64,000 nucleotides of DNA from Sciurus carolinensis (lineage: Eukaryota > Chordata > Mammalia > Rodentia > Sciuridae), in the NCBI RefSeq assembly GCF_902686445.1, contig NC_062218.1:130070594-130134593 (forward strand), written 5' to 3'. The notes under the pieces were generated by a model. It worked only from the letters and a program-made list of their open reading frames with translations. It was not told where the DNA came from and made no database searches. Position numbers and translations under genes: made by a program. Shown here in pieces: positions 58,401 to 64,000 of this stretch (positions within the stretch are counted from its first letter, which is position 1; each line of letters begins with the position of its first letter).

Positions 58401-59627
58401 TTCCAACATAATTCTCATAGTAATTCTGAGCCCCCCCCCCAAAAAAATTGCAATTGCCAATAAATCAGAGCAGGCATTTGTTTTACTTTCTTATTCAAAA
58501 CATTCTAAACTCAGTTCTTTTTCATAGCTCTCAAGAAAGTAAGCAGCATGGCCTCCCTCTACTTTCTCTTGGGCAGCTTCTTGTCCTGCTCTAAGAAACT
58601 GCTGGGTGGTATGAATAACAATAGTTCCATTTACTGAGTCCCTACTACATGCCAGGTTCTGTGTTGGGTGCTTTTTATAAACCTTATCTTGTTTTATTAG
58701 GGAAAACCCTTATAAAATCATTTTTATAGAGAAAGAAATCAAGGATCAGAGAAGTAATAAGACCTAAGTCACAAAATAGGACCAGGGTTTATAGCCAAGT
58801 TAGACTGACTCAAAGCCCACGCTTTCACCACACCAACCTGCTTGCTGGCTTCATCAGGAAGCGAGCGGTCTCAACATGGCAGCTGTATTACCTGATCTGA
58901 GTCTAGCCTCTTCGTTTCCCCCTTTAATGTCTCCAATCCATGGATTGCTAGGTATCTCTTCACTTTGTTGGCATGTTTTTTGCTCTGCAAGAACCCAGGA
59001 AAAAGATCAAAGATAGCCAACTGCCATTTCATATTGAAGGCATTAAAAAAGTTAGATTTTCATCTTCATAAAAACTTTTGAGTTGCAGAGTGTGTGGTGA
59101 GAAATTTGTTTATTAAGTCCCTGTTCTGTGCAAGGCACTGTACATGCTATCAAATTTAATCTTCACAAAAATCAGTGAGAAAATTATTATCTCCTCTCAC
59201 ATGAAAAAACTGAGGCTGAAGATGGAGAAGTTTCTTGCCCAAGATGAATAGTAGAGTTGTGATTCAAACTCAGGTCCATCTAAGGCCATACCTCATACTT
59301 TCTATTCTACCAAGCTGAAAGAGACACATACAATGATACAGATTTGAATGGGAGAGATGAGACTCAGAGAAATCACCTCAATCTATAAGTCACAAGCCAA
59401 CATGCATGGATGCAAAGCCTGGAGGCTAAGAATTACACTTTGCAGTGCAAGCCAGGGAGAAGGGAGGGTTTGGTACTGAATCGAAGAAGTAAAGTAGTGC
59501 TACAGGTTCAATGGTAATGGTACCTGGTAATGTGCCAGCTTCTGTGATTCAGAAATCAACAAGGCGCAGCAAACTTTACACTGGGTATTAGTGAAGAGAC
59601 ACTGGTTCTTCTGGATCATGTGTTCCA
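31203..59627 (-). CDS. ZNF346: Zinc finger protein 346 (JAZ), coding span of exons 2-7
   Basis: Nuclear/nucleolar protein with four widely spaced U1-type C2H2 fingers that bind double-stranded RNA (known from human and mouse JAZ). Six coding exons here match the human protein from VEHMIQKNQ to the C-terminus STLED, 709 nt in total. Fingers: CKVCCALL...H (exons 2-3), CPICNMTF...H (exon 4), CSLCHATF...H (exon 5), CKTCKIVL...H (exon 6). The N-terminal exon, GC-rich in other mammals, must lie past position 64000. Exon 6 lacks one nucleotide, which would change the last 40 or so residues. All other junctions keep frame. It lies upstream of FGFR4 in the same direction, as in human. Confidence 0.95.
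31291..33940. repeat. ZNF346 intron 6 with MIR, L2 and SINE copies
   Basis: Inverted MIR at about 31470-31610. L2 3' end at about 31690-31925 (CAGCACATAATAGGTGCC, then AATATTTGTTGAATGAATC). Inverted MIR at 32317-32400. ID at 32149-32244 with AAAAGAAGGGG flanks at 32138 and 32245. Longer tRNA-type SINE at 32585-32722 with AGAGTTCTTCAAATT at 32570-32584 and 32723-32737. Inverted ID at 33315-33405. The remaining DNA is single-copy. Confidence 0.75.
33941..34033 (-). CDS. ZNF346: ZNF346 exon 6: zinc finger 4, one nucleotide short
   Basis: 93 nt between a GTTTCAG acceptor and a GTGAGT donor; the conserved reading needs 94. It encodes [20 protein letters not shown] and AHVS, then GGC for Gly reads as GC (around 33957-33962). 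The shifted frame loses the second zinc-binding His (FKHKN in human) and would read through exon 7 to a TAG near 31212, giving an unrelated tail. Consensus error or true mutation cannot be told apart here. Confidence 0.92.
34034..38524. repeat. ZNF346 intron 5, 3' part: mixed SINEs
   Basis: Inverted dimers at about 34860-35010, 35387-35585, 36848-37070, 37832-38060 and 38335-38515. Inverted ID at 35709-35798 (young), 36300-36405 and 38090-38155. Inverted longer tRNA type at 35820-35950 and 37215-37350. MIR at about 35200-35385. About 37490-37680 (TGATTCATTGTACACAAATG to a C-rich run) is an interspersed repeat I cannot assign. 34040-34790 is single-copy. Confidence 0.7.
38525..38860. mobile_element. 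Old LINE-derived fragment
   Basis: Reads TTTTTAAGTGTACAGTTCAG, CTATACCTATTAAACAAT, TTCACTTAGCATAATGTCTT. This string is a common old mammalian interspersed repeat, probably L1-derived; orientation is not assigned. Confidence 0.5.
38876..42395. repeat. ZNF346 intron 5, middle part: SINEs and single-copy DNA
   Basis: Sense dimers at about 38876-39055, 40130-40345 and 41545-41745. Sense longer tRNA type at 39765-39905. Sense B1-like plus ID at 40423-40650. Sense ID at 41150-41235. Inverted dimer at 42225-42390. Purine-rich GGAGAA tract at 41035-41105. 39130-39760 and 40680-41140 are single-copy. Confidence 0.7.
42396..45090 (-). mobile_element. Antisense L1 LINE fossil split by many SINEs
   Basis: Collinear old L1 pieces read on the minus strand of L1: 42396-42650, 43195-43320, 43415-43460, 43570-43690, 43755-43820, 44165-44270, 44415-44575, 44700-44800 and 44965-45090. 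Phrases such as GATTTGCATTTCCCTGAAG, TTGCTATTGAGTTGTCTGA and TAATTCTTCCAATTCATGAA are typical of inverted L1 ORF2. Inserted are at least eight SINEs, including a young ID at 43455-43565, IDs near 43320-43415 and 44280-44415, a longer tRNA type at 44575-44700, and dimers at 42660-42955 and 43825-44165. Confidence 0.75.
45672..45755 (-). repeat. ID-like SINE in the 3' UTR remnant of the PRDM10 retrocopy
   Basis: Inverted unit after a C run: CACTGGGGATGGAATCCAAG to ACTAAGCTATATACCCAG. Diverged. Confidence 0.7.
45855..46098 (+). repeat. B1+ID dimer SINE at the 3' end of the PRDM10 retrocopy
   Basis: Sense dimer at about 45866-46087 with an A tail of about 25. The target site is duplicated: AGTAATATG before the element and AGTAATAATATGC after it, so the last codons (HIT) of the retrocopy appear on both sides. 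Confidence 0.85.
47117..47330 (+). repeat. B1+ID dimer SINE inside the PRDM10 retrocopy
   Basis: Sense dimer (GGTGGCATACACCTGTAAT, GAGACCCTGTCTCAAAATA, then ID half). It interrupts the retrocopy just before the HILKNHP block. Confidence 0.8.
48765..48862 (-). repeat. ID SINE inside the PRDM10 retrocopy
   Basis: Inverted ID unit with TTTTTTTTC, GGGGCTGGGATTGAACTC and GAGTTAGATCTTCAGCCC. It splits the segment just after the PR/SET domain. Confidence 0.8.
49690..52434. repeat. ZNF346 intron 5, 5' part
   Basis: Inverted dimer at about 49905-50100. Single-copy DNA at 50110-51250. An inverted dimer at about 51348-51700 is split by an inverted longer tRNA-type SINE at 51440-51565. Inverted ID at 51885-51955, sense ID at 52085-52175. 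DNA from 49690 to 49900 may be the 5' UTR of the PRDM10 retrocopy. Confidence 0.65.
52435..52620 (-). CDS. ZNF346: ZNF346 exon 5: zinc finger 3
   Basis: 186 nt between a CACCTTAG acceptor and a GTAAGA donor. It encodes [20 protein letters not shown], then [19 protein letters not shown] and DPAVTDLS. Full C2H2 set, frame intact. Confidence 0.97.
52621..55140. repeat. ZNF346 intron 4, 3' part: MIR and L1M
   Basis: Inverted MIR at about 53215-53385 (AGAGAAAAACTGAGGCTCAG, GTGGCTTGCCCAGTATCAC). SINE at about 54125-54300 (+). Old L1 3' sequence at 54300-54700 and again at 54740-54970 (CCAAAATGTTAACAATAG, TCTCTTGATGGTAAAATTA). 52630-53210 and 53400-54030 are single-copy. Confidence 0.65.
55170..55269 (+). 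repeat. 100-bp direct repeat, copy A
   Basis: Identical over 100 bases to 55644-55743. Starts AGGAAAACAAGG and ends GAGTATATAACA. It lies in otherwise single-copy intron DNA and is the likely template of the second copy. Confidence 0.97.
55545..55930 (-). repeat. ID SINE split by a mosaic insert
   Basis: Inverted ID: left part about 55545-55574 (T run, GCGGTGCTGGGGA), right part about 55868-55928 (AACCCAGGGCCTCGTGCTT to ATCCCTAGCCC), flanked by TGTCCTAG on both sides. About 293 bp, 55575-55867, interrupts it. The insert has a MIR-like piece (55590-55640), copy B of the 100-bp repeat (55644-55743), and a third piece (55744-55867) of unknown origin. Confidence 0.88.
55644..55743 (+). repeat. 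100-bp direct repeat, copy B
   Basis: Exact copy of 55170-55269, same orientation, sitting inside the insert that splits the ID SINE. Flanks differ from those of copy A on both sides. Confidence 0.97.
55935..56974. repeat. ZNF346 intron 4, 5' part
   Basis: Inverted MIR at about 55935-56085 (ACAGGTGAGGAAACTCAGAC, GATTTAAACCTGGGTCTC). From 56100 to 56970 the sequence is single-copy with no exon or repeat recognised. Confidence 0.6.
56975..57119 (-). CDS. ZNF346: ZNF346 exon 4: zinc finger 2
   Basis: 145 nt between a CAACCAG acceptor and a GTACTG donor. It encodes [19 protein letters not shown], then [12 protein letters not shown] and [10 protein letters not shown]. Full C2H2 set, frame intact. 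Confidence 0.97.
57120..58891. repeat. ZNF346 intron 3 with L2, ID and MIR
   Basis: L2-like at about 57290-57700 (AGAATGTTCTTCCTTTC, TTTGAGGCCCAGTTTAAAT). A young inverted ID at about 57952-58050 is flanked by CCTATCTT at 57944 and 58051. MIR-like at about 58180-58330 and 58610-58790 (TACATGCCAGGTTCTGTG, AGAGAAGTAATAAGACC). Confidence 0.65.
58892..58984 (-). CDS. ZNF346: ZNF346 exon 3: end of zinc finger 1
   Basis: 93 nt between a TTGCAG acceptor and a GTAATA donor. It encodes [20 protein letters not shown] to LDSDQ, with the second finger-1 histidine and the basic helix end. Confidence 0.95.
58985..59523 (-). repeat. ZNF346 intron 2 with an inverted MIR
   Basis: MIR-like at about 59110-59290 (CTGTGCAAGGCACTGTACAT, AAAAACTGAGGCTGAAG, TGTGATTCAAACTCAGGTC). 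The remaining 200 bp is single-copy. Confidence 0.6.
59524..59627 (-). CDS. ZNF346: ZNF346 exon 2: first half of zinc finger 1
   Basis: 104 nt between a TTTGTAG acceptor and a GTACCA donor. It encodes [20 protein letters not shown], with the finger-1 cysteine pair, to QKLAHYQ with its first histidine. The incoming phase needs one base from exon 1, which is outside the window. Confidence 0.95.
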
Positions 59628-62600
59628 CTACAAAGGGGAAAAGAAAAAATGTGAGTTGATAAATACTAACTCAACAGCACTGTCTTTGAACCCTGTCTCA
59701 AACACAAGCACTAAGTAATGGAATATTATACTAATACATACACAGTTGTCAGTTACTACCACCTACTACAGTTATGATTATGCTATCATCTCACACCATC
59801 TGTATTATTACTTATTTTATAATTTTATATACACAAACCTTCTTTACTTAGTAACTTCTTTTAAAAAGGAATCTTTAGAGCTGGACATGGTGGTACTTGC
59901 CTGTAATTCTAGAAACTCAGGAGGCTGAGGCAAGAGAATTCAAAAGCTTAAGGCGGGCCTTAGCAGTTGAGATCCTGTCTTAAAACAAAAAATAAAAAGG
60001 GCTGGGGATGTAAGTCAGAGGTTGAGTACTTGCCTAGTACCCATAATACCCTGGGCTCAATTCCCAGTACCAAAAAAAACCCCAAAAAAACAAAAAAACA
60101 AAAAAAACGACATGGTAGTACCTAACTGAGGCTTACTACCAGATGGAATCAGGAGAACTGAAAGACTTGAAAAGGGAATAATTATCTCACTGTTCTGGGT
60201 CTGACTTTGAAACATCTAAAATCATCTAACATATCACAAAAGTTCCATACCATAGGAAACATGGTGTTAGCCTGTGCTTAATTGTTGGGCATGGAGAACA
60301 AAGACTTGCCTCGAGGAGAAGGGAGTAATCACACCCAAGACATGAATTCCACCGTGGCATCAACAATAAGAAGCAGAGGCCAAGTTCAGAGAACTAGGAG
60401 GGAAGAGCAACCCCTTGTTTTTTTATCTCTCAGTCCCAAAAGTGGTCAAGATGCCTAGGAGAAGAAGCCAGGTAAGGTGGTACACACCTGTAATTCCAGT
60501 AGCTCAGGAGGCTGAGTCAGAAGGATGGCAAGTTCAAAGTCAGCCTCAGCAACTTAGTGAGACCCTAAGCAACTTAGCAAGACTCTGTCTCAAAATTAAA
60601 AATAAAAAGGACTGGAAAGGTGACTCAGTGGTTAAACACTGTTGGGTTTAAGCACTGTTGGGTTCAATCCCTGGTACAAAAAAAAAAAAAGATGCCCAAG
60701 GAAGATTCTTTTTTTTTTTTAATTTCTTATTTTTTTTTCAGTTGTCAATGGATCTTTTATTTATTTATATATGGTGCTAAGTATCAAACCTAGGGCCTCA
60801 CACATGCCCGGCAAGTGCTCTACCACTGAGTCACAACTCCAGCCCCAGAGGAAGGTTCTTGATGGGGAACATCTAACATGTCTCTGTCTATGCCATAAGA
60901 TCAAAGGTTTACCTATGCCAGTCTTTTAGGGCAGAAGGGTTTTGTCTGTCTGTATTTCTGTTGTACAGGACCTCTTGTTTATTATCCCATTTTCCTCCTA
61001 CAGTGTTTGGTAAATTTTTGTGAAAGATTTTGCTTGCCTCAGTTGTGTTCAGAGAAACCAAGGTTAGTTGTTTCTGTGAAGCCTGCTGGGTCAGAGCATT
61101 TTATTTTTCATTTATTTATTTTTTTAATCCTGGGGATTTAACCCAAAGGTACTTTACTACTTAGCTATATCCCCAGCCCTTTTTATTTTTTCATTTTGAG
61201 ACAGGGTCTCATCAGGATGCTTAGGACCTTGTTAAGTTGCTGAGGCTGGCCTAGAACTTGCAGTCCTCTTGTCTCAGCCTTCTAAATTGCTGAGATTATA
61301 GGCATGCACCACAGCAACTGGTCTGAGCCAGAGCTTTTTAAAAGAGATGAGAAGCTCCACAGAATGGGAAGATTAGAGACAGGGGCCAGAGTTCAGCCAC
61401 CTCCTCCTTACCTGGATATTGTGGATCCTACTTCCTACCCATTGTGGTGCTGGGGATCCTACCCAGGGCCTTGGGCATGCTAGGAAAGTGCTCTATCATT
61501 GCGCTATACCTTCAGCCTCGGATTTTGTTTTGTTAAAGGAGATGGGGCTTCTTTTGATGACTCCCAAAGACTAAACAGGGCAGGGACACACCATTTATGA
61601 CTCTGTATGCCCAATACTGTACCCACAGTAGGGACTTGGTTAATACCTACTAAATGAATATACTCTGCTGGAACCCACTCTTTGGCCTGAGAGTACACTT
61701 GTATGATCCATACACTATGTATTCAGAGTGCCATGTCCATGCCAGCACTGGACTTAGTGCTGGGGTCATGATAATAAATAAATCATGTAGGGTAAACAGT
61801 AAATAAATAAGCAAGATAATGATAGAGAATGAGAAATGCTATGAAAACAAAGTAAGTGGTAGGAAATGATGGGGGCAGTATCGTTAGTAAAGACTCTCAC
61901 AGGAAGGTGTCAGCCACAAGAAGGTGTAGGGGAAAAGAATATTCCTGCCTGAGCCACTCCCTGAGGCAGGGATGACTGGCATGTTCAAGGAATGGAGAGA
62001 AGGCCAGTGTAGCTAGAGTGTGGTGAATGAGAGAAGAGTGATAGGGAACAAAGTTAGAGAGGCAGCACAGGGCCTACGAGATGATGCTGAATGAATGTAA
62101 GACCTCATGAATTACAGTATGAGCTTCAGATTTTATTCTTTATGTAATGAAAGACAACAAGATTTGGTTTATGTTTTGAAAAGATTACTCAGCTGGGTGC
62201 AGTGGTGCATACCTGTAGTCCCAGCTATTTGGGAGGCTGAGGCAGGAGGATCACAAGTTTGAGGTCAGCCTTGGCAACATTAGCAAGACCCTGTCTCAAA
62301 ATAAAAAATAAAAAGGACTGGGGATGTAACTCAGTGGTACTGTGCCCCCAGGTTCCATCCCCAGTACCAAACAACAACATCAACAACAAAAAACTGTTGA
62401 ACTTTGGATAAGAACAATGGGGATCTGTGGTTTTCATATCCCCATGGGTGCTCTTATTTCCTCCTGCACTTAGTAGGGGCAGAAGTTCTACTAGAGAGGG
62501 GCAGGAAGAGAACCAATAACTTCCCCTGGAAGGCCAATACCACTTGATTTCTAAGTGGTTGGTAAGGCCTCTATGCAGCAACACCTGCAGTTGGTGGAAG

Positions 62601-63773
62601 TGGTGATCTGGTCAGGTCAGGGTTGTACTGACCTGAAGGGGCAGTCATGATTTGGGCAAGCATGTCCCTGGGTGAGACTATGAGAGAGTCCACATTAGCC
62701 ACACACTCCTGGCCCATCATGAGGCTACCAACACTTCAAAGAGATGCAAAATGACCCAGTGGGAAATAGAAGCCAGGACAAACTTCAAACTTCAAAGTAG
62801 CCTGAATTTTGAATATGCTTTCCTATCAATACACAGATTCAAAAGAAGATCAAGTAGGGCTTAGGCATTTAGAACAATCTGTTGAATCACTGGTTGAGCA
62901 CTAAGCAACATAAACACAGGGAGTAAAAAAATGATAAAAAAAAACCAAATTGAGAATATTTGTTTTTAAAATCTTCAGCCATCATGTAAACAATTTGATA
63001 ACTGAGGTCACCAAGTTGTGAAGAAGCCCAAATTAGTCCATGGATGAAGACTTCATGGAGAGGCCCTCAAAGATGCCTGGCCATTCCCAGAAGCTCCATT
63101 CCTGTGCTATTTCAGCTTTAGCCACCATCTGACTGCACATGTGTAACGGACCTTAAATGAGAATTATTCAACCAAGCCTTCTCCAAATTCCAGGCCCATA
63201 AAAACAGAGAGAGGTTTGTGAAGTTGAAGGAAGCCAAGGCCCACAGAGGTCAAAGAACTTACACAAATATCAGAATTCTGAGAAAGTGGTCGACCACATA
63301 TCCCTGTTGCCTTGATATCCACATCTAATCCAACAGGCAGAAAAGGTTTGATACAGGTACTTACATGCTTAGAAAATCACTAGAGAGGCTGATAGTTTGG
63401 GGTTAGGGATCCGAAACAATGTAAATATTCCAACAGGCTAATAAGGGTCTCTATGGCAGTGTTCTCAGCTTTCCTCATCAATGGAACCTACCACTCAACA
63501 TATAAAGCTGAAAAATGGATACTAGAACACTGATATAGGAAGAGCTCAAGGTTCCATGGCCTTTCCTGATAGCAACAATGGCCAAGGAATACAGGAATAT
63601 TGCTGCATTTCAACTCTCCAAATCTTATGAAAAGTTATGATTCAGAGGCTTTGATTTGTATCCATTCTGTAGCTAATTAGAAAGTGCCTGAAGTAGAGAT
63701 TATCAGAGTATGAAGCATAAGGCAGATTTTCACAGGGTCAGTGAAATAGGGACAGAGAGAACCAGTGTGAGTG
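59628..63773. repeat. ZNF346 intron 1 (partial): SINEs and single-copy DNA
   Basis: Sense dimers at about 59875-60075, 60465-60685 and 62190-62370. Inverted longer tRNA type at 60712-60845. Inverted dimer at 61095-61320. Inverted ID at 61435-61520. 62400-63770 shows no repeat or exon that I recognise. No CpG-rich segment appears, so the ZNF346 promoter is outside the window. Confidence 0.65.
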
Positions 63774-64000
63774 TTGTGGTTTGGATATGAAGTGTCCCCC
63801 CAGACTTCCTGGTAATGGAGGAATATTTGGAGCTGAAATGATTGGATTATGAGAGTTGTAACCTAAACAGTCCATCCTAATGTAAATGAACTGGATGGTA
63901 ACTGTAGGCAGGTAGGGCATGATTGCAGGAGGTGGGTTACTGTGGGCTCTGAAAGGGTTCAATCTTCTTTGTGGCTCCTTCTTTCCTCTTGTTCTCTCAG
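63774..64000 (+). repeat. MaLR-type solo LTR, cut by the window end
   Basis: Starts TGTGGTTTGGATATGAAG and contains ATTGGATTATGAGAGTTG and GGTGGTAACTGTAGGCAGG, typical of an old ERVL-MaLR long terminal repeat that is common in mammals. Non-coding. It runs past the right edge. Confidence 0.6.

Overview
The window is mammalian nuclear DNA, almost certainly from a squirrel-family rodent (Sciuridae: ground squirrel, marmot or relative). Two protein-coding genes with clear exon/intron structure lie head to tail on the minus strand. The intergenic and intronic DNA is packed with tRNA-derived (ID-like) SINEs and B1+ID dimers of the sciurid type, on top of older MIR, L2, L1M and DNA-transposon fossils. 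The order matches the known mammalian ZNF346-FGFR4 neighbourhood (human 5q35), here in reverse orientation.

Layout. About 440-10,900 (minus): FGFR4, the FGF receptor tyrosine kinase. All 17 coding exons (exons 2-18) can be placed with consensus splice sites. A CpG-rich promoter lies at about 10.4-11.1 kb and a poly(A) signal at 456-461. About 11.1-29.8 kb: intergenic DNA, mostly SINE clusters, two DNA-transposon fossils, an L1M 3' fragment and a probable LTR-type repeat. About 29.87-64.0 kb (minus): ZNF346 (JAZ), a dsRNA-binding zinc-finger protein. Exons 2-7 are present; exon 1 and its promoter lie beyond the right edge. The 18.4-kb intron 5 of ZNF346 holds an old antisense L1 (about 42.4-45.1 kb). 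Next to it is a full-length, decayed processed copy of PRDM10 (about 45.3-49.7 kb, minus strand).

Noteworthy points. (1) FGFR4 exon 10 is one nucleotide short, which breaks the frame unless a GTGAGG donor 13 nt downstream is used. (2) A SINE in FGFR4 intron 12 is flanked by a 31-bp duplication that includes the end of exon 12 and its splice donor. (3) ZNF346 exon 6 is also one nucleotide short, just before the last zinc-binding histidine; two such losses in about 3.1 kb of otherwise intact coding sequence raise the possibility of consensus errors. (4) The PRDM10 retrocopy is new to this description and can be followed from start codon to stop codon. (5) In ZNF346 intron 4 a young SINE is split by a roughly 293-bp mosaic insert that contains an exact 100-bp copy of sequence about 475 bp away.

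No operon, CRISPR array, phage, toxin system or novel defence-type system is present. The window is ordinary vertebrate gene territory with some unusual mutations and insertions.
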